From contig CAYOBN010000002.1 in assembly GCA_964402175.1 (NCBI GenBank), forward strand, positions 62,001-126,000: a stretch of DNA of 64,000 bases, in the 5' to 3' direction. The notes under the pieces were generated by a model that was given only the letters and a program-made list of their open reading frames with translations, ran no database searches and was not told where the DNA came from. Origin of the DNA: JAWKUK01 sp964402175 (GTDB lineage: Bacteria; Planctomycetota; UBA1135; GCA-002686595). Made by a program: the position numbers and the translations under genes. The stretch's first letter is position 1. Every line of letters starts with the position of its first letter. Below are positions 43,315 through 52,540 of this stretch, piece after piece.

Positions 43315-44445
43315 TCAGACGCGGGTGCGCCGGAACTCGGCCAAGAGTTCACACACCCGGTCGACGTCCTCGAGCTCCATCCGGTGATGGATCGGGAGGT
43401 TCAGGCCGTGCTCCGAGAGGTGCTCGGCGTTCGGCAGGCGCTCCTGGGGCCCATAGATCGGGTAGAGGTGGAGCGGATGGAAGCGCAGGCTCGTGTAGAC
43501 CTTGCGCTCGTACAGGAAGTGGGCCAGGTCATCCCGCGAGCCCGCACGGAGCTGTACGAGGTAGCAGAAATAGGAATGCTGCTCGTCCGCGGCCGGACCG
43601 TCGAGCGTCGAGAGCCAGCTCGTGGCCCAGTCTTCGTGCTGCAGCACCGCGTTGTAGCGGTCCCAGAGGGCCCGGCGACGCGCCTGGAACTCGTCGAGCC
43701 GCGCGAGCTGCGTCAGCCCCACCGCCGCATTGACGTCGGTGGGCAGCATCTTCGGGAAGAAGTCGGTGATATCGACCTCCCACCAGCGCGCTTTGGTCGC
43801 CGACGCCTGGAAACCCGATTTCGCGATGCCGCAGTACCGGAGGCGACGCGCACGCACGAGGCGCTCGGGGTCCTTCGCGAGCACGCCCCCGCCCTCGGTC
43901 GTCGTCAGGTTCTTGACCGCATCGAAGCTGAAGATGCCGGTCTCGCCGATCGTGCCACAGCTCCGCCCTTTGTACTTGGAGTCGATCGCGTGTGCGGCGT
44001 CTTCGACGATCGGCAGGCCGAAGCGCTGCATCCCGTCCATGTCGACCGGCTTGCCACCGTAATGCACGACCATGATCGCGGAGGTCCGGGGCGTGACCTT
44101 CGATTCGACGTCCTCGGGCCGCATGTTGCCCGTGCGGAGGTCGACGTCGCAGAAGATCGGTACCAGCTCGTTCAGCTTCACAGCGTTCGCACATGCGATC
44201 CACGTGAAGGTGGGCAGCACCACTTCGCTGCCCTTTGGCAGCTCCATGAGCTTGAGCGCCATCTGCAGCGCGTTCGAGCCGCTGTTCAGGAACACGAACC
44301 CGGGCGCGCCGACGCGCTCAGCGATGCGCCGCTCGAACTCGTCGCACTTGGCGCCGATGCCGAGCCATTGACGCTCCATGCACTCACCGACCGCGGCGAG
44401 CTCCGCGGGACCGACGTTCGAACCGAAGAGGGACAACATGGACAC
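43315..44445 (-). CDS. DegT/DnrJ/EryC1/StrS-family sugar aminotransferase
   Basis: A 376-residue PLP enzyme that adds an amino group to a nucleotide-linked keto sugar. L-N-S-G-S-N-A-L-Q-M-A-L holds the cofactor phosphate, E-D-A-A-H-A-I the ring aspartate, and K178 in F-D-A-V-K-N-L-T-T-T-E-G-G the Schiff base. The C-terminal S-L-R-F-H-P-L-H-L segment fits PseC/ArnB-like relatives. With the GNAT and FAD proteins upstream it suggests synthesis of an N-acetylated amino sugar for a surface glycan. Confidence 0.87.
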   Translation of the reverse strand: MSMLSLFGSNVGPAELAAVGECMERQWLGIGAKCDEFERRIAERVGAPGFVFLNSGSNALQMALKLMELPKGSEVVLPTFTWIACANAVKLNELVPIFCDVDLRTGNMRPEDVESKVTPRTSAIMVVHYGGKPVDMDGMQRFGLPIVEDAAHAIDSKYKGRSCGTIGETGIFSFDAVKNLTTTEGGGVLAKDPERLVRARRLRYCGIAKSGFQASATKARWWEVDITDFFPKMLPTDVNAAVGLTQLARLDEFQARRRALWDRYNAVLQHEDWATSWLSTLDGPAADEQHSYFCYLVQLRAGSRDDLAHFLYERKVYTSLRFHPLHLYPIYGPQERLPNAEHLSEHGLNLPIHHRMELEDVDRVCELLAEFRRTRV

Positions 44446-44484
44446 AGGCGTTGGGTGGCGACTGACGAGGTCGTGGGCTCAGGG

Positions 44485-45888
44485 TCAACGGGACGCGACT
44501 CGGTCCCTGAAAGTGACTTCCAAGTCGCGGGCGAGGTCGTAGCCCATCTTCATCGCGACGTGGGTGTTGATGTAAGCGAAGCGGCCTTGGCGCCCGATCG
44601 TCGCCACGTTCTCGAAGGCGCGCACTTCGGCGAGGGCGGTCGCAAGGCGCGCCTCGTAGCCGACCTCGTAGATCGGATAACCGTGCTCGGCTTTGAAGAC
44701 GTGGGCTTGGATGAGGTCGCTGCGGTCGAGGATCCCGTCGGCGCAGAGCTCATCGACGACAGACTGCTGGGCGAGCGCCTCGTCGACCCAGAGGCGCTCT
44801 CCAGGCTGACAAGTGATCTCCGCGACCAGAATCGTGGCACCAGCCGGCTCGATCGCCACCTTGAAGCGCGACAGGTCCGTGATGCGATTGAAGGTCTTGT
44901 CGCGGAAGTACATGAACGACGCGGGCAGCACGGTCGGACGTCGGACGAGCAGCCCGACGAAGACGATACCGCGAAAGCGCAAGGCGCGAGCGGCCTCGGC
45001 GAGGGCTGGCGGCGCCGGACTCAGCAGGTCTGGCAATCGATCGATCGGGACGGTCGATACGAAGTAGTCGCAGGCTTCGTCGCGCTCACCCTCCGGTCCG
45101 CGCACGACGACCTTGTTGCAGCGCCGACCCTGAATGTCTGCGCGCACGACGCTGGTGCCCAGGCGCAGCTCGCCGCCAGCGCGCTGGTACTCGGCCGCGA
45201 ACGCCTCACAGATGAGGGAGAAGCCGCGTTTGGTCGTGAAGTACTCGCCCTCGACGTTCTCGACGTAGCCCTCGGTCGAGATGGACTTCGGAGGCTCGGG
45301 GAAGAGCTTGCGCCAGAGGCCGATGAGCTTCGCCCACAGGCTGAAGCGCGGTAAGCGCTGGTTCGCGAAGGACGGCGAGAATCGCTCGGGTCCGATCCCC
45401 CACACCTTCTTGATGTAGTCGCGGAAGAAGATGCGGTAAAGGACGTCCCCGTAGGCGGCGCGCAGGGCCTCTTCGGAGTTCTCGTACGGCCGCCCGCCGC
45501 GGAAGCGCCCCTTGACGAAGTGGAAGCCGAGGCTCGCCACGGCGTGCACGACGGTCAACGGCGGAAGCTTGGTGAGAATGTCGAGCGGCGACAACGGGTA
45601 GTCGAAGTACTTCCCGCCGAATTTGATCTTGATCGTGCGCTCGAAGGGCTCGAGGACGTCGTGGCAGATCGACTTCACGTCACCGAGGATCTCGGGATCG
45701 GTGGTGTGGAAGATGTGCGGACCGTACTCGTAGCAGTTTCCGTCGAATTCGATCCCCCCAGCGAGGCCACCGACTCGATCGGAGCGCTCGACGATGACCG
45801 TGCGGAAGCCGCGCTTCTGCAGGGCCAAACCTGCGGCGAGGCCAGCGCAGCCAGCGCCTGCGATGACGATCCGCGGCGCGAGACTCAC
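44485..45888 (-). CDS. FAD-dependent amine oxidase / UDP-galactopyranose mutase-like protein
   Basis: A 467-residue flavoprotein. The N-terminal dinucleotide site is I-V-I-A-G-A-G-C-A-G-L-A-A-G and the following E-R-S-D-R-V-G-G-L-A segment completes FAD binding. Y-E-Y-G-P-H-I-F-H-T near residues 53-62 recalls UDP-galactopyranose mutase and related carbohydrate flavoenzymes, so a sugar-ring or keto-sugar substrate is plausible. Protoporphyrinogen oxidase-type enzymes share the fold. Overlaps the GNAT gene by 4 bp; the aminotransferase starts about 40 bp downstream. Confidence 0.8.
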   Translation of the reverse strand: MSLAPRIVIAGAGCAGLAAGLALQKRGFRTVIVERSDRVGGLAGGIEFDGNCYEYGPHIFHTTDPEILGDVKSICHDVLEPFERTIKIKFGGKYFDYPLSPLDILTKLPPLTVVHAVASLGFHFVKGRFRGGRPYENSEEALRAAYGDVLYRIFFRDYIKKVWGIGPERFSPSFANQRLPRFSLWAKLIGLWRKLFPEPPKSISTEGYVENVEGEYFTTKRGFSLICEAFAAEYQRAGGELRLGTSVVRADIQGRRCNKVVVRGPEGERDEACDYFVSTVPIDRLPDLLSPAPPALAEAARALRFRGIVFVGLLVRRPTVLPASFMYFRDKTFNRITDLSRFKVAIEPAGATILVAEITCQPGERLWVDEALAQQSVVDELCADGILDRSDLIQAHVFKAEHGYPIYEVGYEARLATALAEVRAFENVATIGRQGRFAYINTHVAMKMGYDLARDLEVTFRDRVASR

Positions 45889-46400
45889 CGCTCGATCTCC
45901 GTCAGTGACTTCGTGAGCGCCAACGACTCGCCGTCGTCGGGCGCTTCGTAAGGGCGGAATCCGTGGCGCGCGTAGAAGGCCTGCCCGAGCTCGTTCGAGC
46001 GCAGAACGCGCAGAACGATGCGCTCCACACCGCGGGCGGCCAAGGCCGCCTCCAGCGCGCGATAGAACGCCGAGGTGAGCCCCGTACCTTGGTACGCGGA
46101 ATCGCCGAGGATCAAATTGAACAGGTCGACGGTGCCAGGCCCAACAAAACGAAAGCCCACGCAGCCGCGGGGCGCGCCGTCGAAGTCCAGCACGAACATG
46201 GCGGCATCGTCGCGCTGCGAGAACGCCGCAAACCAGCGCTGCTGGTCCTCGGGAGAGATCTCCGCGCGGTGAAAGAACGCGTGCCGGTTGGCGTTCTTCC
46301 AGACCCGGAGCAGCTCGACGTCGTCGACGCGGGCCAGTCGAGCCACCGCAGAACGACCGTTGAACGGAAACTCGGCGCGGAGATCGAGCGGACGGAGCAT
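45885..46400 (-). CDS. GNAT acetyltransferase, PseH-like
   Basis: A 171-residue GNAT enzyme. Motifs V-W-K-N-A-N-R-H-A-F-F near residues 33-43, E-I-S-P-E-D-Q-Q-R-W-F just after, and the acetyl-CoA region (S-A-Y-Q-G-T-G-L-T-S-A-F-Y) near 101-113 resemble PseH, which acetylates the amino group of a UDP-sugar in pseudaminic acid synthesis. With the DegT aminotransferase downstream this makes amino-sugar acetylation likely, but RimJ-like protein acetylation cannot be ruled out. First gene of the cassette, divergent from the GT39-like gene. Confidence 0.75.
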   Translation of the reverse strand: MLRPLDLRAEFPFNGRSAVARLARVDDVELLRVWKNANRHAFFHRAEISPEDQQRWFAAFSQRDDAAMFVLDFDGAPRGCVGFRFVGPGTVDLFNLILGDSAYQGTGLTSAFYRALEAALAARGVERIVLRVLRSNELGQAFYARHGFRPYEAPDDGESLALTKSLTEIER

Positions 46401-46543
46401 CGGGGAGGGAGAGGAGCGCAGACGGCGGCCGAGACCCTTGTTCTACACCATCGGCTTGACGTCCGGGGCACCCCCGCGATGATTCACCCGGCGCATACCG
46501 TTGGTCGCGTCGCTCCGCGCCCCCTCAGCCGCCACCACCCTCC

Positions 46544-48280
46544 GTGCCCCCGAGTCCCCGCGTCCCGAACTGGTGCGTCGTCCTGGCGCTGACGGCGCTC
46601 GCGCTGGCCCTCCGGTGGCCCGGGCACGACCACGGCCTGCCCCACCGGACCGAGCCCGATACCTACATCGTGGAGCAGGCGGCGGGCCTGCGGACCCGCG
46701 GGCTCTTCGATCGCACCGATGCCGCGTGGAAGTACCCCCTGCTGGTCGCCACGCTCGTCGCTGCTGTGCCGCTGTCACAAGCTGGGAACGGCTCACCGAC
46801 CTCCGTCCCGGAGCACCTCGCCGCTGCGAGTCGCGAGCACAGCCACACACGCCGGGTGGTCCTCGCTCTCGGGGCCCTCATCGCGCCCGTGACGTTCCTG
46901 CTGGCTCTGACCGTCGTCGGGCGGCGGGCGGCGGCTCTGGCCGGGTTGCTGGCCGCGGCGAGCCTCCTGCACCTCTGCTTCTCGCTGCAAGCGCGCCCCC
47001 ACGCGCCGGCGGCGGTCGCGACGACCCTGGCGCTGGTGGCTGCCGTCCGCTTCGCGCGACGACCCAACGCGGCGAGCGGGCTGTGGCTCGGGCTCGGTTC
47101 GGGCTGCGCGGCGGCGACCTTGCATACGGGCCTGATGGTGCTCGCGCCGTGCGCCGTGGCGACGGTGCTCGCTCTGCGCGCCGAGCGCGCGCGGGCGCTG
47201 ATGCCGCTCGCGCTCGCCGTCGGCTTGTTCGTGGGCGCCGCTTGCTGGGCCTACATCCCCGGCGAGCGCGTCGTTCGAACCCGCGCGGCCATGGAGGCCG
47301 CGGCGGCCCAATCGGCCGAGGGCTCTGCAGTGCAGTTCTCTGGACACGTCCTGCCGTGGTCGACGTTCGATGGCTCGGGCTTCGGTCAGTTGTTGTCGGC
47401 GTTGCTCGAATACGACCCGCTGCTGCTCGCGCTCGGCGCTGCAGGGTTGGTTGTCCTGTTTGTCGCCAAACAGCGCGTCAGCGCGCAGAGCGGCGCGTGC
47501 CGTCGAAGCGCCTTGTGGGTGTTCGCTGGGTACTTCTTGCCAGCGCTCGCGGTCTACGGCGCGTTCGCGCGCACCGAGGCTCGGCTCGTCCTGGTGTTCG
47601 TACCGCTCCTCGCGATCGGTGTCGCCGCGCTCGTCGACACACTCCGCGGACGCCTGCGGACGGGCGCCGAGGTGCTGCTCGGTGCGCTCGCGCTCGTGCC
47701 GGCTGTACAGCTCGCGCGGCTGCGCGCCGCGCCGGACACCACCGAGGCGGCTGCGGCGTGGTTGACCGCCGAATTGGGAGACCACGAAGCGCTCGCCATC
47801 AACGTTCAAGCCATCCCGGTGCTACAGAAGACCAGCTACGCGGAGCCCGATGCGGTCTACTTCTCGCGCTGGGCTCAGTACGCGGATGGTCTCTCCGCCG
47901 AGACCCGCGATGCGCTCGGGCTCGCCCTGCGCACACCGGCGACAGCGGACCTCCGCGCGCTTTGGATCGATCCGAACCCGGACGAAGTCGCGCGCGCAGC
48001 CCTGGCGCGTCACTCCCCCCGTTATGTGCTGCTCGCCACGTCGCTGCCGGCGACCGTCGCCCCCGAAGGCCTCAGGCGCGCGCTGGCTGCTTGGCGCCAT
48101 GCCGTGCGTGAGCCGGCACCAGGCGCGGCAGCGCCGCAGTTGATCCAGGTGTTCGAGCCGATCCCGTCAGTGCCCGAGGAGCATGACGCAGACGTAGGCT
48201 TCCAGACGACGCTCGCTGTGCTGCGCCGCGCCCGCGCCTTCGGGCCGCGCATCGAAGTGTGGGACCGCGGCCCGCAGTGA
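46544..48280 (+). CDS. Polytopic GT39-like glycosyltransferase
   Basis: A 578-residue membrane protein with about ten hydrophobic segments in residues 10-400 and a soluble C-terminal part. An early R-W-P-G-H-D-H-G-L-P-H-R-T-E-P-D motif in the first extracytoplasmic loop carries acidic residues typical of the GT-C/PMT fold, which use lipid-linked sugars. It would attach sugars to lipids or proteins at the outer face of the membrane. Start at the GTG 46544; nearby choices are uncertain. It is divergent from the amino-sugar cassette and may serve the same glycan. Confidence 0.65.
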   Translation: MPPSPRVPNWCVVLALTALALALRWPGHDHGLPHRTEPDTYIVEQAAGLRTRGLFDRTDAAWKYPLLVATLVAAVPLSQAGNGSPTSVPEHLAAASREHSHTRRVVLALGALIAPVTFLLALTVVGRRAAALAGLLAAASLLHLCFSLQARPHAPAAVATTLALVAAVRFARRPNAASGLWLGLGSGCAAATLHTGLMVLAPCAVATVLALRAERARALMPLALAVGLFVGAACWAYIPGERVVRTRAAMEAAAAQSAEGSAVQFSGHVLPWSTFDGSGFGQLLSALLEYDPLLLALGAAGLVVLFVAKQRVSAQSGACRRSALWVFAGYFLPALAVYGAFARTEARLVLVFVPLLAIGVAALVDTLRGRLRTGAEVLLGALALVPAVQLARLRAAPDTTEAAAAWLTAELGDHEALAINVQAIPVLQKTSYAEPDAVYFSRWAQYADGLSAETRDALGLALRTPATADLRALWIDPNPDEVARAALARHSPRYVLLATSLPATVAPEGLRRALAAWRHAVREPAPGAAAPQLIQVFEPIPSVPEEHDADVGFQTTLAVLRRARAFGPRIEVWDRGPQ

Positions 48281-48292
48281 GCCCGCGCTCGT

Positions 48293-49702
48293 CTAAGACA
48301 ACAGCTCGTGCACCACTCGCCCGTGTACGTCGGTCAGACGGTAGTCGCGTCCTTGGAAGCGGAACGTCAAGCGCTCGTGGTCGACCCCCATCAAGTGCAA
48401 CAAGGTGGCGTGGAGGTCGTGCACGTCCATAGCCCCGGAGACGGGACCGAATCCGATCTCGTCGGTCTCGCCGTGGGAGTGACCCGGCCGTAGTCCCCCG
48501 CCCGCGAGCCAAAGCGTGAACGCGTCGATGTGGTGATCGCGGCCGATGAACTCGCGGACCTCGCCGAGAGGCGTGCGCCCGAACTCACCGCCGAAGATCA
48601 CGAGTGTGTCCTCCAAGAGCCCGCGCCGCGCGAGGTCTTCGACGAGCGCTGCGCTGGGCTGGTCGACCTCGCGGCAGCGTCTCTCGAGGGGCTCACCGAG
48701 GTGGTTGCCAGGATCGCCGTGATGGTCCCAGTCCGTGTGATAGAGCTGGACAAATCGCACGCCTCGCTCGACGAGTCGCCGCGCGAGCACGCAGTTGCGC
48801 GCGAACGACGGGCGCTCGACATCTGGTCCGTAGAGCGCCAAGGTCTCGCGGCTCTCCGTGGAGAGCTCTGCCAGCTCGGGCACACTCGCTTGCATCCGAT
48901 GCGCGAGCTCGTAGGTCCGAATGCGCGCCTCGAGCTCCGGGTCCTTTGGATCGCCGCCGATGCGATCGAGCTCTGCCACGGTGCGGAAGAAGTCGCTTTG
49001 CTCCTCGGCACCGACGCCCTCAGGATTGGCGAGGTCCAGCACGGGTGCACCCGAGGGGCGCAGGGGTGTGCCCGCGAACTGCGTCGGGAGGAAGCCATTG
49101 CCCCAGAGAGGCGCGCCGCCGCGGGGACCACGATTCCCCGAGCGCAGCACGACAAAGCCCGGCAGATCGTCGGCCTCGCTGCCGAGCCCGTACAGAGACC
49201 ATGCGCCGAACGCTGGGCGGCCGCTGGGTCCGAAACCCGTGTTGATGAAGCTCTTCGCGGGACCGTGGTTGATCTCCTTCGATTGCACCGCGCGCAAGAA
49301 CGTCAGGCGATCGACGATGCGGGCGGTGTGAGGGAGCAGCTCGCTGACCGGTGCACCACACTCTCCGTGGCGCTGGAACCGTCGGCGTGTCCCCAAGAGG
49401 CGCGCCGCGCCACCGTCGATGAACGCAAAGCGCTTACCACGCGCGAGGCTCAGGGGGAGTGTCTGCCCATCCAGCCGCTGCAGGGTCTCTTTCGGCTCGA
49501 ACAACTCGAACTGACTCGGCGCGCCCGCCATGAACAGCCAGATCACGCGCTTCACCCGCTGACGAGGCAGGATCCAGGGAGCGTCGCCGCGCGCTTCGCG
49601 CTGTGCGTCGCGGGCCAGAAGCTGACCCAGCGCGAGCGCGCCGAGCCCGAAGCCGCTGCGCAAGAAGGCGCGGCGGTTGATGCCTTCGTCGAGTCCACTC
49701 AT
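48293..49702 (-). CDS. DUF1501 protein with Tat signal
   Basis: A 469-residue protein of the planctomycete-typical DUF1501 family, a sulfatase/alkaline phosphatase-like fold of unproven function. The N-terminus has a twin-arginine signal (N-R-R-A-F-L-R-S-G-F-G-L-G-A-L-A-L-G). Family motifs: I-W-L-F-M-A-G-A-P-S-Q-F-E-L-F, F-G-P-S-G-R-P-A-F-G-A-W and a late F-G-G-E-F-G-R-T-P. The start at 49702 overlaps the stop of the PSCyt1 gene by 4 bp, the usual DUF1553-DUF1501 pairing. Confidence 0.9.
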   Translation of the reverse strand: MSGLDEGINRRAFLRSGFGLGALALGQLLARDAQREARGDAPWILPRQRVKRVIWLFMAGAPSQFELFEPKETLQRLDGQTLPLSLARGKRFAFIDGGAARLLGTRRRFQRHGECGAPVSELLPHTARIVDRLTFLRAVQSKEINHGPAKSFINTGFGPSGRPAFGAWSLYGLGSEADDLPGFVVLRSGNRGPRGGAPLWGNGFLPTQFAGTPLRPSGAPVLDLANPEGVGAEEQSDFFRTVAELDRIGGDPKDPELEARIRTYELAHRMQASVPELAELSTESRETLALYGPDVERPSFARNCVLARRLVERGVRFVQLYHTDWDHHGDPGNHLGEPLERRCREVDQPSAALVEDLARRGLLEDTLVIFGGEFGRTPLGEVREFIGRDHHIDAFTLWLAGGGLRPGHSHGETDEIGFGPVSGAMDVHDLHATLLHLMGVDHERLTFRFQGRDYRLTDVHGRVVHELLS

Positions 49703-52509
49703 CGGCGGTACCGGAACTCCTGCAGGTTGAAGAGCGCTCTCGCGACAGCGGTCCAACCCGCAGCGAGGCCGCGATCATCGGCGACACGCTCCTGCAGGCC
49801 GACCAGGACATCGACTTCAGCCGGGCGCGCGGCGCGCCCGAGGGTCCATTCGAAGGCGCGCTCGATCTTGCCCCGATCGTCGAGCGACCACTCGCCGAGG
49901 ATGCGCTCACCCAGCGCCGCAGCGAGCTCCATCACCATCGGGTCGTTGGCGAGCGCCAGCGCTTGCAGCGGCGAGTTGGAGCGATCACGCCGCGTGCAGG
50001 CGGCATTGGCGAGGGGCGCATCGAACGTCCCGTAGAACGGGAACGGCGCTGTCCGCCAGAGGCGCGTGTAGAGCGAGCGGCGGAAGCGAGCGCTGCCTGC
50101 GCTGGTGTTCCAGGTCTTCGCGCTCTGCGTGAAGTCGAAGACTCCATCGGGCTGCGGCGGCTGCACGGGCGGACCGCCCACGGTGCGATCGAGGACGTCC
50201 GCAGCGACGAGCATCGCGTCGCGCAGCACCTCACCTTCGAGCCGGAGGGGCACTTGGCGTGCCAAGCGCACGTTGTAGGGATCCCGCGCTGCGAGTTCTG
50301 CGTCGAACGTCGACGCTTGACGGTACGTCGCTGAGGTCACGATGCGTCGGACAACGTGTTTGCGCGAGAGCCCGTGGAGCCGGAAGTCGCGGGCCAGCCA
50401 TTCCAGCAGCTCGGGATGCGAAGGGCGCTCGCCGCGCAGGCCGAAGTCGTTCTCGGTCGCCACGAGCCCGCGTCCGAAGAAGTGTTGCCAGAGGCGATTG
50501 ACCTCGACACGCCTGACGAGCGCATTGGCGGGGTGAACGAGCCAGCGCGCCAGATCGAGTCGATTCAGCCGTCGCTCCGCCGCCGCCGCATTGCCATCGA
50601 AGTGATCGAGGGCGCGCGGGAAGCCGGGCTCGACGACCTCGCGCGGCTCCAAGAACGAACCCCGCTCGAAGCGCCGTGTCACCCGCGGAACAGCTCGCTC
50701 TTGTAGCACGAGCGTCGTGGGCATGTCTGGACGCTGCGCGGCGTGATCCAGCGCAGCGCGCGCGGCGGAGCGCCACTCTTCTGTGACCAGGGCTCGGTTG
50801 GTTTCTTCTTGGACGCTGCCGAGCGCGACACGGAACGAGCCGAGCGTGTGACGATCGCCGTGCTCCTGCACAAGCTCGACACGAAGTTCGACAGCGCCCG
50901 AAGGAAGGCCCTGCTCGAGCTCGAGCTCCAACGCGTGCGGCACGCCGAACTCAGGTTTCACCGCCCAGCCTGGGCCGTCGGGGTCGAGGACGCTCGTCGC
51001 CGCAAACCGGCTTCCCCCTTCGGAGGTCGTATCCTGCTCGAAGTTCGCCCGTGCGGTCTTGGCGGTGATCGACTGCCATGGAGTCGTCGGTGACGCGTCG
51101 GCACGAACGGCGACGACGACACGTTGCAGGACGAAGTTGCCGTTGCCTGAGCGCCCTGGTCCAGCGCCGCGTAGGCCGCGTCGAGGCAGCGCTTCGATCC
51201 GCACGACCGAGGCGCCGGCGTGCTGTGGCAGCACCGCGCCTTCGAGGACATACGTGCTGTAGAACGCGTTCTGCCCGAGCGCCGTGAAGGAGCCGTCGAG
51301 CTCGGGACGCAGCTTCGTGCCGTTCGATGCCCAAGCGCGCTCGGGCTGCCAGATCTGGAAACCAGCGCGGGCTTCGACCGCCGCTCGAGTCTCTGCGCGA
51401 CCGAGCTCCGCAGAGCGCGCTTCGAACGCAGCGGCGCGCGGCTCGTGCTCGGGCGTCGGCGGCACGAGCAGCGACGGCTCGGGATCGACCCCGCTATCGG
51501 CGCAGCTATCGAAGAACGCGTACAGACCGAAGAACTCACGCTGAGTGATCGGATCGAACTTGTGGGTGTGGCACTGCGCACACGCCAGGGTTGCGCCGAG
51601 CCAGGCAGCCCCCGTGGTATGCGCTCGATCGAGCACCGCGTTGATCCGGTTCTCTTCGTCGTCGGCGCCGCCTTCCTCGTTGATCGGCGTGTTGCGGTGG
51701 AACCCGGTCGCGATGCGCTGCGCACGCGTCGCATTCGGCAAGAGATCCCCAGCGAGCTGCTCGAGCGTGAACCGATCGAACGGCTGATCGCGGTGGATGC
51801 TGTCGACGACCCAATCGCGGTACGGCCATATGGAGCGGCCGCCGTCGATGGTGTAACCATTGCTGTCCGCGTAGCGAGCGATATCCAGCCAGACGCGCGC
51901 GAAGCGCTCGGCAAAATGCACGGACTCGAGCAGCTCGTCCACGCGCCGCTCGTAGCGATCCGGCCTAGGATCCGCGAGGTAGTCCCGTCGCTCGGCATCG
52001 GTGGGCGGCAGGCCGGTCAGGTCCAGGTGCAAACGGCGCAGCAGCGTCTCGGCATCCGCCTCCGGGGCGGGCGCGAGGCCTGCCGCCGTGAGGCCAGAGA
52101 GGACGAAGCGATCGATCGGGCCGCGGATCCAGCTCGATTCGGCGGACTCTGGCGGAGCGACCTCGCGCTCTGGTGCATACGCCCAATGCGGAGCCCACGC
52201 CGCACCCGCCTCGATCCAGCGCCGGAGGGTCGCGATCGCTGCCTCGTCGAGCGGCGTGCCGTGGCCGGTCGGAGGCATGCGGTCGAAGTCGAACTCCGAC
52301 GTCACCCGAGCCAGGAGCTCACTCCCCTCCGGGTCCCGGGGGCGGACCACCCGCGCGAGCCCTTCGGGTTCGTCCAGCCGCAGCCCCGCTCCGCGCCCCG
52401 CTTCGTCGGGCCCGTGGCACGCCAGACAATGCTCTGCGAGCAAGGGGCGCACGTCGGACTCCCAGCTCGGCGCGGTTTGACAGAGGGACAACAGAGCTGA
52501 GCACAGCAT
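49699..52509 (-). CDS. PSCyt1/DUF1549/DUF1553 cytochrome-like protein
   Basis: A 936-residue exported protein characteristic of Planctomycetota. After a short signal (M-L-C-S-A-L-L-S-L-C-Q-T-A-P) comes a cytochrome-c-like domain with the haem motif C-L-A-C-H-G. DUF1549 follows (about residues 125-330: I-D-R-F-V-L, L-H-L-D-L-T-G-L-P-P-T, Y-A-D-S-N-G-Y), then a carbohydrate-module-like middle and DUF1553 (about 665-930: N-R-L-W-Q-H-F-F-G-R-G-L-V, D-R-S-N-S-P-L-Q-A-L). Its role is unproven; redox or polysaccharide processing has been suggested for such families. The start is one codon after a possible GTG at 52512. Confidence 0.9.
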   Translation of the reverse strand: MLCSALLSLCQTAPSWESDVRPLLAEHCLACHGPDEAGRGAGLRLDEPEGLARVVRPRDPEGSELLARVTSEFDFDRMPPTGHGTPLDEAAIATLRRWIEAGAAWAPHWAYAPEREVAPPESAESSWIRGPIDRFVLSGLTAAGLAPAPEADAETLLRRLHLDLTGLPPTDAERRDYLADPRPDRYERRVDELLESVHFAERFARVWLDIARYADSNGYTIDGGRSIWPYRDWVVDSIHRDQPFDRFTLEQLAGDLLPNATRAQRIATGFHRNTPINEEGGADDEENRINAVLDRAHTTGAAWLGATLACAQCHTHKFDPITQREFFGLYAFFDSCADSGVDPEPSLLVPPTPEHEPRAAAFEARSAELGRAETRAAVEARAGFQIWQPERAWASNGTKLRPELDGSFTALGQNAFYSTYVLEGAVLPQHAGASVVRIEALPRRGLRGAGPGRSGNGNFVLQRVVVAVRADASPTTPWQSITAKTARANFEQDTTSEGGSRFAATSVLDPDGPGWAVKPEFGVPHALELELEQGLPSGAVELRVELVQEHGDRHTLGSFRVALGSVQEETNRALVTEEWRSAARAALDHAAQRPDMPTTLVLQERAVPRVTRRFERGSFLEPREVVEPGFPRALDHFDGNAAAAERRLNRLDLARWLVHPANALVRRVEVNRLWQHFFGRGLVATENDFGLRGERPSHPELLEWLARDFRLHGLSRKHVVRRIVTSATYRQASTFDAELAARDPYNVRLARQVPLRLEGEVLRDAMLVAADVLDRTVGGPPVQPPQPDGVFDFTQSAKTWNTSAGSARFRRSLYTRLWRTAPFPFYGTFDAPLANAACTRRDRSNSPLQALALANDPMVMELAAALGERILGEWSLDDRGKIERAFEWTLGRAARPAEVDVLVGLQERVADDRGLAAGWTAVARALFNLQEFRYRR

Positions 52510-52540
52510 CACAATCCACGAGGGTATCCTCGCGGGTGAA

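Noticed and set aside
43120..45354. A 744-codon plus-strand frame opposite the sugar cassette.
   Set aside because: Shadow of the aminotransferase and flavoprotein genes; no motifs of its own.
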